Positions 45,529 through 53,218 of a stretch of DNA of 64,000 nt are shown piece after piece. This stretch comes from Trinickia symbiotica (GTDB taxonomy: Bacteria; Pseudomonadota; Gammaproteobacteria; Burkholderiales; Burkholderiaceae). The notes under the pieces are model-generated. The model was not told the origin of the DNA, did no database searches, and was given only the letters and a program-made list of their open reading frames with translations. The position numbers and the translations under genes were made by a program. Where the stretch lies: NCBI RefSeq assembly GCF_002934455.1, contig NZ_PTIR01000002.1, forward strand, positions 434,001 through 498,000, read 5' to 3'. Numbering within the stretch: position 1 is the stretch's first letter; the number at the start of each line of letters is the position of its first letter.

Positions 45529-45933
45529 CTACTGATCACCGCCGCCCAATTGGCCATCCAAGCGCAGACGACCTTCCTCGACCCACCCTTGGAAATCCTC
45601 GCCGGACTTATTCACATACATCACTTGGTACCACGTCTTGTATGGCTTATAGACCGTCACGACGTCGCCGGGAACAATAAAGGTACGCTTGGTCAGGCAT
45701 TGAGGAGCGGGAGCCGAATAGAAATAGGCACGCCCCGATCCCGTGACTGTCGCGGAAGCCGGCGGTCTGAAATTGTCGTCCGGGCCGCTCGTCGCCGCGT
45801 TGAGTTTTTGACAGTCCAATGAACCTTCAGCATGCGCATAGGTTGTGGGGAAGCTCGCGCAGAAGACGAGAATCGCTCCTCCCCACATACTCGCCGACAT
45901 CGCGATCTTTGCCACGATACGTTTCGGAGACAT
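45529..45933 (-). CDS. Exported SH3-like protein
   Basis: 134 residues. A long signal peptide (MSPKRIVAKIAMSASMWGGA through TYAHAEG) precedes a small beta domain: GRAYFYSAPAPQCLTKRTFI, VPGDVVTVYKPYKTWYQVMY, then EDFQGWVEEGRLRL, the pattern of bacterial SH3 (SH3_3-like) domains in cell-wall proteins. Two mature cysteines (LDCQKL, PQCLTK) could form a disulfide. The GTG at 45978 would add 15 residues before the signal and is not preferred. Confidence 0.7.
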   Translation of the reverse strand: MSPKRIVAKIAMSASMWGGAILVFCASFPTTYAHAEGSLDCQKLNAATSGPDDNFRPPASATVTGSGRAYFYSAPAPQCLTKRTFIVPGDVVTVYKPYKTWYQVMYVNKSGEDFQGWVEEGRLRLDGQLGGGDQ

Positions 45934-45997
45934 AGATGTCGGTTGTCTATGGCTTTGTTGTAGGACCCGAACGGGCACCTCGAGCGTTCCGAGCGTC

Positions 45998-46192
45998 TCA
46001 GCCGCGGCTTTCCAATGCGCGCTCGATTTTCTTGTCCGTCTTGTACTGGCTCAACGCATAAACGGACCAGATAGCGGCGGGCACCCATCCGATAACCGTG
46101 AGTTGGAGAAGAAGACAGATGATTCCAGCGAACGGACGGCCGATCGTGAAAAACTGGAACCACGGCAAAACCAAAGCGAGCAAAAGACGCAT
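45998..46192 (-). CDS. Pmp3/YqaE-like small membrane protein
   Basis: 64 residues with two hydrophobic segments (LLLALVLPWFQFFTI and AGIICLLLQLTVIGWVPAA) and a charged C-terminus. It resembles YqaE/Pmp3 proteolipids in the turn between spans (TIGRPFAGIICLLLQL) and the closing WVPAAIWSVYALSQY. Pmp3 relatives respond to membrane-potential or stress changes. I use the ATG at 46192 because GGGGA stands 4 nt before it; an ATG four codons earlier is the alternative. Confidence 0.7.
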   Translation of the reverse strand: MRLLLALVLPWFQFFTIGRPFAGIICLLLQLTVIGWVPAAIWSVYALSQYKTDKKIERALESRG

Positions 46193-46298
46193 TGCGATCC
46201 CCATCTAGTGAGCGTCGTTATCGATACCGGCTAACGGCCGGGCGGCGCGCTTGCGCGCCGGTCATTGTCTCATTGTTCCCCCTTTCCTCGGGCAGCGC

Positions 46299-46334
46299 AA
46301 AAAAAAACGCCCGCGCGCGAATCCGCGTGCGGGC
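46299..46334 (-). terminator. Rho-independent terminator of the EF-hand gene
   Basis: On the minus strand an 11-bp GC-rich stem (one G.U pair) with a 4-nt loop is followed by nine T. It lies 37 bp after the stop codon of the EF-hand gene. Confidence 0.85.
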
Positions 46335-46370
46335 AGCATGACGCTTCCGTGATCGGGCGTCGACGCGCCT

Positions 46371-46766
46371 TTATTGCCGTTGACGCTGCTGCAGGTACTG
46401 CCTGACATCGCTCATCGTGACGCGCCCGCTGTGCGTCGTGTCGATCTGATCGAAGTGCTTGGCGATATAGCCGAGCCCATTCGCTTGGGCTTGCGTCTTG
46501 GTGATCGCGGCGCCGTTGCTGAGCACCGTGTTAGCGCCAAGGCGTGCGTCGAGCCGCTGCTGCGCCTGTTGGGCCAGGTCGTTGCCCGTAGTCGGCATCG
46601 TCGCCGTCGCCCGCGTTCGCGGGAAGTACGGTCCATCGACCCCGCCGCCGCGATGCGGCAGTTGGACAGGCGCAACCGATTGAAGCGTGGCCGCAGCGAC
46701 ACCACCGGCCAGCACGCTCAATAGCATCAAGAGAGAAAGTCTTCGCAGCATATCGATTGGTGACAT
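46371..46766 (-). CDS. Exported EF-hand calcium-binding protein
   Basis: 131 residues from the ATG that starts a signal peptide (MLRRLSLLMLLSVLAGGVAA). The C-terminal region contains one canonical 12-residue EF-hand loop, DTTHSGRVTMSD, with Asp1, Thr3, Ser5, Gly6, Val8 and Asp12, flanked by helices (IAKHFDQI and VRQYLQQRQRQ). One loop with Asp at position 12 would bind Ca2+ weakly alone. The first half of the mature protein is proline/threonine-rich. A much longer in-frame start at 46934 is rejected, as it precedes the signal peptide with arginine-rich sequence. The gene is followed by a strong terminator. Confidence 0.75.
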   Translation of the reverse strand: MSPIDMLRRLSLLMLLSVLAGGVAAATLQSVAPVQLPHRGGGVDGPYFPRTRATATMPTTGNDLAQQAQQRLDARLGANTVLSNGAAITKTQAQANGLGYIAKHFDQIDTTHSGRVTMSDVRQYLQQRQRQ

Positions 46767-46812
46767 GATCCGCTCTCTATAAGGGGTAGCTGAAGAAACC
46801 GGCAATCGCCGG

Positions 46813-48642
46813 TTACTGCGTCGAGGACTGTGCCGCCAGCGTCGGCGTGCCCGCCGGGCTTTCGTCTCTCCACGGCGGCGGCAGCATCCAAAGTCCAAGC
46901 GCACCGGGCGCTGGCTGTGCTGCATAAAAATCACGCAGGTCCGATTTCATCTTCGGGCGCGCATTGTCGTCGAGATAGATCATGTGGCCGCCGGGATAGA
47001 GCGTCACCTGCAGGTTCGGATTCAACCCTTGCACTGTCTGCAAGCGTGCGAGCTGTTTCTCAGTGTTGAAGAACGGCGTGGCGAGATCGTGGTAACCGTT
47101 CAACGCAAGCACCTGCAACTGCGGGTTGAGCTCGATCGCCGCCAGCAGATCGGGAATCGTATCGGGCAGCGGCTGGCCGTCGTGCGAAAAGTCCCAGACG
47201 TTGATGATGTTGTCGTTCAACGGCATGTAGGTCGCGTTCGGCGCCGTATAGCCGAGATACGTCGGCATCTGCGTCGCGAGAGCCGTCGTGAACGGCTGCG
47301 AAATCAGGATATCCGAAGGATCGCCATCGGCTTGCAGACGCGGATCGCTATCCGGCAGTGACACGCGTCCGTCGTAGCGGCCGATCGTCGTGCCCGGCAG
47401 CAGTTCGTTGTTGAATGGATTGATGTTGAAATAACCATTCAGCGCCTGGAACGACAAGCCCGACGACCACGTCCACGAAGCCAGCGTAGGCGCGCTCGGG
47501 AAAACCGGCGTGCCCAGGAACGTCGGTACGCCGAGTTGGCTCAGTACCCACGACTGCGCATACTTCCTGAAGTCGCGATAGTGGGTTGTCGCGAACAGCT
47601 CCGACTGGAACGCAAACAGCGCCGGGTCGACCTGAACCGGCAGCGACAGTTGGTTGAAGTAGGCCGCCACCGCCGCGTATCCGGGGTAATAGCCGCTCAA
47701 CGTGTCGGTGTCGAGCTTGAGCGCATTCATGTCGATCGTGTTGCCGCTGAGGATCGCGACCGCTTCGATCGCATCGGCGAAGTAATTCAGGATTGACGAC
47801 TGCAGCATGATCCCCGTCAGATGAACGCCGGCGGATTCGAGCGCGAGCGCCAGCATGTCCGTGCGCGGCGTGCCATACGATTCGCCATAGAGATACAGCG
47901 GCGAATTGCTCCGGTTGTTCGCCGCGATATAGCGACGAATGAAGTCGCGCATCACATTGACATCGGGATCGCTGCCCCAGAACTTCTGGTTCGTGTTTGG
48001 CGCAATGGCCTCCGAGAGCCCCGTGCCCGGCGGGTCGATGAAGACCATGTCGGTCGTATCGATAAGACTCTGCGCATTGTCCACGAGCGGGAAATTCGGC
48101 CAATTCGTCATCAGTGGATCAGGCGTGGCCACGCGCGTAGGGGCGAACGAGCCAAGCCGCAGCCAAATCGATGAGGAGCCGGGGCCACCGTTGTAGAAGA
48201 ACGTGACCGGGCGAGCCGTCCCGTCCTTGCTCGGCGCCGTATAGGCGACGTACGACATCGTCGCTTCCGGCTTGCCGCCAAGATCGAAGGCCGTCAGATG
48301 GCCCGTTGTCGTCGTGTAGTGAATCGTCGTATTGCCCGACGTCCAAACGTGATGCATGACGGCCGCCTTCTCCGTCACTTGCGTCGGATCGAGACTGTCG
48401 CCCGCGTTCGTCGAATAGGCTATCTGATCCACGAAAGGCGCATCGGCCATCGCCTGCTGCTCAACGGCTGACTGCGCTGCCGTGGGTTGCTGCGCATTCG
48501 CGCTTGCCGCCACCGGCGAGCCGCCGTCGCCACCGCCGCACCCGGCAAGCGCAAGCGCCGCCGCCGCAATCGCACCGAGCCAGAGCCCGCCGCCATGACG
48601 ACGCTCGAGGCTGGGTGCACCACTCCTATCTCGCTTCTTCAT
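46813..48642 (-). CDS. Peptidase S10 (serine carboxypeptidase)-like lipoprotein
   Basis: 609 residues. The N-terminus has a lipobox (ALALAGC, Cys near residue 35), so the enzyme is probably anchored in a membrane facing the periplasm. The S10 catalytic triad is visible: Ser in LYGESYGTPR, Asp in LNGYHDLATPFF, and His in YPGGHMIYLDD. The oxyanion region FFYNGGPGSSSIWLRLGSF is the NGGPG motif of the family. S10 enzymes remove C-terminal residues from peptides at acidic pH; bacterial roles are little studied. AGGAC lies 5 nt before the ATG at 48642. The EF-hand gene ends the set, 46 bp on. Confidence 0.87.
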   Translation of the reverse strand: MKKRDRSGAPSLERRHGGGLWLGAIAAAALALAGCGGGDGGSPVAASANAQQPTAAQSAVEQQAMADAPFVDQIAYSTNAGDSLDPTQVTEKAAVMHHVWTSGNTTIHYTTTTGHLTAFDLGGKPEATMSYVAYTAPSKDGTARPVTFFYNGGPGSSSIWLRLGSFAPTRVATPDPLMTNWPNFPLVDNAQSLIDTTDMVFIDPPGTGLSEAIAPNTNQKFWGSDPDVNVMRDFIRRYIAANNRSNSPLYLYGESYGTPRTDMLALALESAGVHLTGIMLQSSILNYFADAIEAVAILSGNTIDMNALKLDTDTLSGYYPGYAAVAAYFNQLSLPVQVDPALFAFQSELFATTHYRDFRKYAQSWVLSQLGVPTFLGTPVFPSAPTLASWTWSSGLSFQALNGYFNINPFNNELLPGTTIGRYDGRVSLPDSDPRLQADGDPSDILISQPFTTALATQMPTYLGYTAPNATYMPLNDNIINVWDFSHDGQPLPDTIPDLLAAIELNPQLQVLALNGYHDLATPFFNTEKQLARLQTVQGLNPNLQVTLYPGGHMIYLDDNARPKMKSDLRDFYAAQPAPGALGLWMLPPPWRDESPAGTPTLAAQSSTQ

Positions 48643-49222
48643 TATTCGTCCTTGGAGGTTGAGTTGCCTTGTCTCGATGACCGCCACCTTCTATACGCGT
48701 CGTTTCTTCGCGGCGCGCAATAGCAGACGACGGTCGACCTTCAGCCCTCTTCTCGACACAACCAAGAGCCTGACTATCGAACCGCATAAATGAATACTGC
48801 GTGATGCGAAACGTCTGTTAAGCGATTTTGATAAAGAATTTCGGAGGGTAATACATAGATACCGATAAGATCGGCGTTATGAAATTAGGCGGGAACGTGC
48901 GGCTTGTCAAGGCGTGGCGGCGTCGGTTCCTCGAGCGTACGCACTAGTTGTGGCGCGCTCGAGCACCCCGGGACGAAAACCTTTTCTATTGCCGGAGTTC
49001 TACGTGCTCAATCGCCCGCCCCTTGAAATAGTAAGGTATTTGTCAATAAAAAGTATAAAGGACGTTCTTTCTTTATTTAACGTAGCGAAGCAATCTATCG
49101 ATAACTCGTTGAATTGTGAAAAGGATCGAGCGCGCGTCCCGCTTTGTGATGCAATCGCGGCATGAAGATTGCAAACCGGTTCGTTGCGGGTTTTATCGAC
49201 GCCTCTTGCGAAGAACGCCGGA
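48643..49222. other. 580-bp gap without a recognised gene; AT-rich core
   Basis: No open frame here looks like a gene. The first half is ordinary GC-rich sequence and includes the S10 gene's upstream region. From about 49020 to 49125 the composition turns AT-rich, with runs such as CAATAAAAAGTATAAAGG, unlike anything else in the window. It adjoins the DUF1640/XRE pair and may mark an old insertion boundary. Confidence 0.5.
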
Positions 49223-49486
49223 CTAGTGAATGAGCTTGACGAGTCCGACGACCAGGGCAGTCATGGCGAACATCGTGCCGATGTACCACTTGATCAGTTC
49301 GGCTTTTGTCTCGGCCAGCCTTGCCGAGACACTGGCATCAAGCGCGGCCAGGTCTTGCTTCGTCGCAATCTGATCATCGATGATTTCGCGCAATGCGTGC
49401 GCCTGGCCCTTGGCCTGCTCGTGCGTAAAGCCAGCGGCCTCGAGCTTTTCAGCGTAAGCAAGCGTGTCAAAAACGATAGCCGTCAT
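49223..49486 (-). CDS. DUF1640/CCDC90-like coiled-coil membrane protein
   Basis: 87 residues from the ATG that gives IVFDTLAYAEKLEAAGFTHE, the family opening. A heptad-rich helix follows (KGQAHALREIIDDQIATKQD, ASVSARLAETKAELIKW), then a C-terminal membrane span (IGTMFAMTALVVGLVKLI). This is the layout of bacterial DUF1640 proteins, relatives of mitochondrial MCUR1/CCDC90. Longer in-frame starts reach 49546. It is downstream of the XRE regulator and probably co-transcribed with it. Confidence 0.8.
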   Translation of the reverse strand: MTAIVFDTLAYAEKLEAAGFTHEQAKGQAHALREIIDDQIATKQDLAALDASVSARLAETKAELIKWYIGTMFAMTALVVGLVKLIH

Positions 49487-49549
49487 CGCGCGTCGAGGAA
49501 GGTCGTTGAAGGGATCCATGGTAGCGCGCCCAGGCTTCAAATGCAATCC

Positions 49550-49753
49550 CTACGTTGCATTGCGCTGCACGGTCAGCACCAGGCCTCGATACGCGTCGGC
49601 CTCCTTTGGCGGAACTGTCTGCCCCGTCTTTTCGTAGCGACCGATTTGCTGTCGCGTGAGGCCCCAACGCTCCGCGAGCTGCGTCTGCGTCAGCCCGACC
49701 TTCTTGCGCAGCGCCTGCGCGTCCTCGCCGTAAAGCACGTCGGTATCCTTCAT
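49550..49753 (-). CDS. Small XRE-family HTH regulator
   Basis: 67 residues. The HTH is ALRKKVGLTQTQLAERWGLT followed by RQQIGRYEKTGQTVP. The ATG at 49753 has GAAGAG about 7 nt upstream. An ATG at 49780 is rejected because it would fall inside the operator and right at the expected transcription start. No antitoxin/toxin partner of known type is seen; the downstream gene is the DUF1640 protein, which it may control together with itself. Confidence 0.8.
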   Translation of the reverse strand: MKDTDVLYGEDAQALRKKVGLTQTQLAERWGLTRQQIGRYEKTGQTVPPKEADAYRGLVLTVQRNAT

Positions 49754-49766
49754 GGGCGGCTCTTCA

Positions 49767-49788
49767 AATGGAACTTGCATGTTCCATT
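49767..49788. promoter_or_regulatory. Operator-like palindrome AATGGAAC-N6-GTTCCATT upstream of the XRE gene
   Basis: Perfect 8-bp arms at 49767-49774 and 49781-49788 around TTGCAT. On the minus strand a CATAAT -10 box (49791-49786) overlaps the outer arm, so binding would block RNA polymerase. This is the standard place for autorepression by a small XRE protein. Confidence 0.7.
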
Positions 49789-49878
49789 ATGATACCGCAC
49801 CCACGGTTCTTATCTCGAAATACGCCCGCCTCCGACAGTACTCCTCGTGACGCTGAAAAAGCAATTAGCCGCGATGTT

Positions 49879-50283
49879 TCACCCCTGCAAGCCGGCATGC
49901 ATGATCAGGCCCAGTCCCACCACGACGACAACGGCACCAATGGCCCGTGCGATACGCTCGCCGTCCGGCGCGAGCCGTTCGCCGGTAATGGCAACCGTCA
50001 CGACAGTCATCATGCGCAAGTCGATGATTCCAACGGCGAGCAAAACCGCCGTCAAGCCGAGCGAGCAATAGCGCATCCGCATCCAGGTCATCGACATCGA
50101 CCAGCCGCCCGCCATCGGCATTCCGTCCATCGACGACATCGATGCGGACCAGACGACCGTGATCGCCGCGCCGATGACGAAAAGCAGCGCCGACGTGCCG
50201 AACAGGGCTCGCTGGGAGGCGAATTCCGAGGCCATGGGCCGCGGAATCGCCCGCTCCGCGGGATGGTCTTCCATCATGCTCAT
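49879..50283 (-). CDS. Hypothetical membrane protein with Met-rich loop
   Basis: 134 residues with three to four hydrophobic segments (ALFGTSALLFVIGAAITVVW, GLTAVLLAVGIIDLRMMTVV, AIGAVVVVVGLGLIMHAG). Between the first two lies a methionine-rich stretch (MSSMDGMPMAGGWSMSMTWM) reminiscent of copper- or metal-handling membrane proteins, though no family is certain. The ATG at 50283 has GAGG 11 nt upstream and starts just after the DUF899 stop (50297); an ATG at 50319 would overlap it. Probably co-transcribed with DUF899. Confidence 0.6.
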   Translation of the reverse strand: MSMMEDHPAERAIPRPMASEFASQRALFGTSALLFVIGAAITVVWSASMSSMDGMPMAGGWSMSMTWMRMRYCSLGLTAVLLAVGIIDLRMMTVVTVAITGERLAPDGERIARAIGAVVVVVGLGLIMHAGLQG

Positions 50284-50296
50284 TTTGAACGCTGCC

Positions 50297-51067
50297 TCAA
50301 CGCGTTTCGTACTCGTCATGGCGAACCCACCAGAGGCCGTCCGCTTCGTTGCGTCCTTTCGGCGCGCGATCGAGCCACTGGTACATGCCCCAGAGGCCGT
50401 CCAATCCTCGTGCATAAGTCGAGTAGGTGTGATAGACGACACCATCCTCGAGGATGAATGCGCTCATGCCGGGCCGGTCGCGCGTGTAGGTCGCCGCGTC
50501 GGTGCCGCATGCAGCCGCGAATTGACCGACGGGCTCGGGCGGCTGCTTCATGTCCATGACATGACCGTCGCGCGCGTAGTTGTATTCAATGCCGCCTTTG
50601 CACTGCTGCTCCTCAGTGATCGACACGTTGAAGTCGAAGTTGAATTCGCTGCCGAGCGACGACGCCCAAGGAAACGTCCAGCCCATCCGCCGCTTGTACG
50701 CCTGCAGCTTTGCGAGCGGCGCCCGCGACACCGCCATCAGCATGACGTCGTGGTTCGCGAGGTGAACGGCGAATCCGTTGAACCCATCCGCGATCGCCGA
50801 GCACGATGGGCACCCCGCTTTGTAATCGGGCCCAAACATGAAGTGGTAGACGAGTAGCTGCGATCGCCCTTTAAACAGGTCCGGCAGCGAAACATTGCCT
50901 TCCTCAGTGTCGAACCGATAGTCCTTCTCGACGCGGACCCACGGCATTGCCTGCCGCTGCCTCGCCAGTTCGTCGCTGCGTCGCGTCAGCTCCTTCTCGG
51001 CCTCGAGGAGCTTGATCCGCGCCGCGAGCCACTCGTCACGTGTGCCGGTTGCATGTGTCGTCGCCAT
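50297..51067 (-). CDS. DUF899 thioredoxin-like protein
   Basis: 256 residues. Family blocks are RDEWLAARIKLLEAEKELTR, MPWVRVEKDYRFDTEEGNVS, LLVYHFMFGPDYKAGCPSCS and PWASSLGSEFNFDFNVS. GCPSCS resembles the thioredoxin-fold active site position, so a redox role is likely, but substrates are unknown. AGGAGG stands 5 nt before the ATG. Divergent from the TPR/winged-helix gene at 51193 and followed by a Met-rich membrane protein. Confidence 0.87.
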   Translation of the reverse strand: MATTHATGTRDEWLAARIKLLEAEKELTRRSDELARQRQAMPWVRVEKDYRFDTEEGNVSLPDLFKGRSQLLVYHFMFGPDYKAGCPSCSAIADGFNGFAVHLANHDVMLMAVSRAPLAKLQAYKRRMGWTFPWASSLGSEFNFDFNVSITEEQQCKGGIEYNYARDGHVMDMKQPPEPVGQFAAACGTDAATYTRDRPGMSAFILEDGVVYHTYSTYARGLDGLWGMYQWLDRAPKGRNEADGLWWVRHDEYETR

Positions 51068-51192
51068 TCGTTCCTCCTGAAGGGGTTTCGTCGTTCGGTC
51101 GGTCCCCGATTCGACATGCTCGTTGGTGAGCGTGGTGATAGATTAGGGCCGGGCGTCTGACGAGGGGGAGTGACAACTGTGGCGCGATTCGG

Positions 51193-52410
51193 ATGGACTC
51201 GCTGATCGAGGCCGCGGCGCGCGCGCTCGCGGCCGGGGATGCGCTCGGTGCGCTGAATCGCGTCGCGCTGCGCTCAGACGCGCCCGCGCTCGCGCTTCGA
51301 GGCGTTGCCATGGCTCAGCTCGGAGATCTGGCGCGAGCAAAAGCGCTGATGCGCAGCGCGGCGCGCGCCTTCGGTCCTAAAGAAGCGTTGGCCCGCGCAA
51401 GGTGTGTCGTCGCCGAGGCCGAGATCGCGCTCGCCTCGCGCGAGCTCAACTGGCCGGCGAAGATGCTGCACGCGGCACGCGCGACGCTCGAAGCGCATGG
51501 CGATCGGCTGAACGCGGCCCACGCGCGGTACCTCGAAGTCCGGCGCCTCTTGCTGATCGGCCGCCTCGAGGATGCCGAGCGCTTGCTCGTCGGACTCGAC
51601 CCCGCACCGTTCCCGCCCGCGTTGAAGGCAGCGCACGAGCTGATCGTCGCGGGCATGGCGATGCGGCGGCTCGAGGCAAAGGCCGCGCGCGCCGCGCTCA
51701 CCCGCGCCCGACAGGCCGCGGCCCATTCGGGCATTCCTGCGCTGAAAGCGGAAGTCGAGAGCGCGGCTCTCCTGCTGTCGACGCCGGCGGCGCGGCTGAT
51801 CGCGCACGGGCAGGCGCATCCGCTACTTCTCGAAGAAGTCGAAGCGCTGATGATGTCGGGCGCGCTCGTCGTTGACGCTTGCCGGCATATCGTCGCCTGC
51901 AACGCAGCCCCCGCGATCCATCTTGCACGGCGACCGGTGTTGTTCGCGATCGCCCGCGCCCTCGCCGAGGCGTGGCCCGAAGACGTGCCCCGAAACGCAT
52001 TGATCGCCGATGCATTCCGGACGCAGCTCCCCGATGAATCGCATCGTGCGCGGCTGCGGGTGGAGATGGCACGGCTGCGCGCCACAATTCGGCCGCTAGC
52101 AGAGGTGATCGCGACAAAAAGGGGATTTGCACTGGTCCCGCAGCATGCTCGCGAGATCGTCGTGTTGGCACGGCCCGTCGACGAGAAGCACGCGGCCGTG
52201 CTCGCTTTGTTGGCGGACGGCGAATCGTGGTCGAGTTCCGCCGTGGCGCTCGCGCTCGGCGCCAGTCAGCGGACGGTGCAGCGGGCACTCGATTCGCTCG
52301 CGGAGAGCGGCAAGGTGCAATCGGTCGGCCGCGGGCGGGCCCGCCGTTGGATGACACAGCCCATGCCGGCTTTGGCGACCACGTTGTTGCTCCCCGCTCG
52401 GCTAGTCTAG
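51193..52410 (+). CDS. TPR-like / winged-helix DNA-binding protein
   Basis: 405 residues. Residues ~1-200 are alpha-helical pairs of TPR type (AMAQLGDLARAKALMRSAAR, ARYLEVRRLLLIGRLEDAER). Near 320-375 comes a DNA-binding helix-turn-helix (LALLADGESWSSSAVALALG, ASQRTVQRALDSLAESGKVQ), followed by GRGRARRWM, the wing of an IclR/MarR-like fold. It is probably a regulator of the divergent DUF899 gene and the downstream propeller gene. No effector is evident. Confidence 0.7.
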   Translation: MDSLIEAAARALAAGDALGALNRVALRSDAPALALRGVAMAQLGDLARAKALMRSAARAFGPKEALARARCVVAEAEIALASRELNWPAKMLHAARATLEAHGDRLNAAHARYLEVRRLLLIGRLEDAERLLVGLDPAPFPPALKAAHELIVAGMAMRRLEAKAARAALTRARQAAAHSGIPALKAEVESAALLLSTPAARLIAHGQAHPLLLEEVEALMMSGALVVDACRHIVACNAAPAIHLARRPVLFAIARALAEAWPEDVPRNALIADAFRTQLPDESHRARLRVEMARLRATIRPLAEVIATKRGFALVPQHAREIVVLARPVDEKHAAVLALLADGESWSSSAVALALGASQRTVQRALDSLAESGKVQSVGRGRARRWMTQPMPALATTLLLPARLV

Positions 52411-52438
52411 TGAATGGAAAATACGTCAGGAGACATGC

Positions 52439-53125
52439 ATGAAACGATCGGCAGCCGAAATCATCCGCGAGTACGGCCCGTTTCCCGGCGCCGACGGTGT
52501 GCACGGCGTCAGCTACGACGGCCACCATGTCTGGTTCGCGACCGGCGACAAGCTGCAGGCGTTGGACCCGTCGAGCGGGGAAACGCTACGCTCGATCGAC
52601 GTCGCGTCGCGTGCGGGAACGGCGTTCGACGGGGAGCATCTCTTTCAAATCGCCGACGACCGCATCCAGAAGATCGATCGCAAGACGGGGCGTGTGATCG
52701 CCACGATTCCCGCGCCGGGCGGAGGCGGCAACTCGGGGCTCGCATGGGCGGAAGGAACGCTTTGGGTCGGGCGCTATCGCGAGCGCAAGATTCACCAGGT
52801 CGACCCCGAAACAGGCGCCGTTCTTCGCACCATCGAGTCCAACCGCTTCGTCACGGGCGTGACATGGGTCGACGGCGAGCTCTGGCACGGAACTTGGGAA
52901 GACGACGCAAGTGAGTTGCGACGAATCGACCCGCAAACGGGCGAAGTGTTCGAATCCATCGAAATGCCGGAAGGCGTCAATGTCTCGGGGCTCGAGTCCG
53001 ATGGCGGCGAGCAATTCTTCTGCGGGGGCGGTGGCAGCGGCAAGTTGCGGGCGGTGCGCCGACCGAAGCGTGACGACACGGCCGGTAGCGGCGAGGACCA
53101 ACCTGGCGACGCCATGCGCACCTGA
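52439..53125 (+). CDS. Glutaminyl cyclotransferase-like / SMP-30-like beta-propeller protein
   Basis: 228 residues with repeated propeller blades (GVHGVSYDGHHVWFATGDKL, GLAWAEGTLWVGRYRERKIH, GVTWVDGELWHGTWEDDASE) and the DPxTGxVLRTI linker. No signal peptide, so it is cytoplasmic, unlike exported glutaminyl cyclotransferases. The catalytic residues of that enzyme cannot be confirmed by eye. AGGAG lies 6 nt before the ATG. It follows the TPR/wHTH gene by 28 bp and is likely co-transcribed. Confidence 0.7.
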   Translation: MKRSAAEIIREYGPFPGADGVHGVSYDGHHVWFATGDKLQALDPSSGETLRSIDVASRAGTAFDGEHLFQIADDRIQKIDRKTGRVIATIPAPGGGGNSGLAWAEGTLWVGRYRERKIHQVDPETGAVLRTIESNRFVTGVTWVDGELWHGTWEDDASELRRIDPQTGEVFESIEMPEGVNVSGLESDGGEQFFCGGGGSGKLRAVRRPKRDDTAGSGEDQPGDAMRT

Positions 53126-53218
53126 CCGAATCGAATGGAGTGAAGCCGCTAAAATACTCGGACGTTTTCTACCGATCGTCCCGTCGTCTTCCCGAGCAGC
53201 CCCATCGTCCCACACCCC

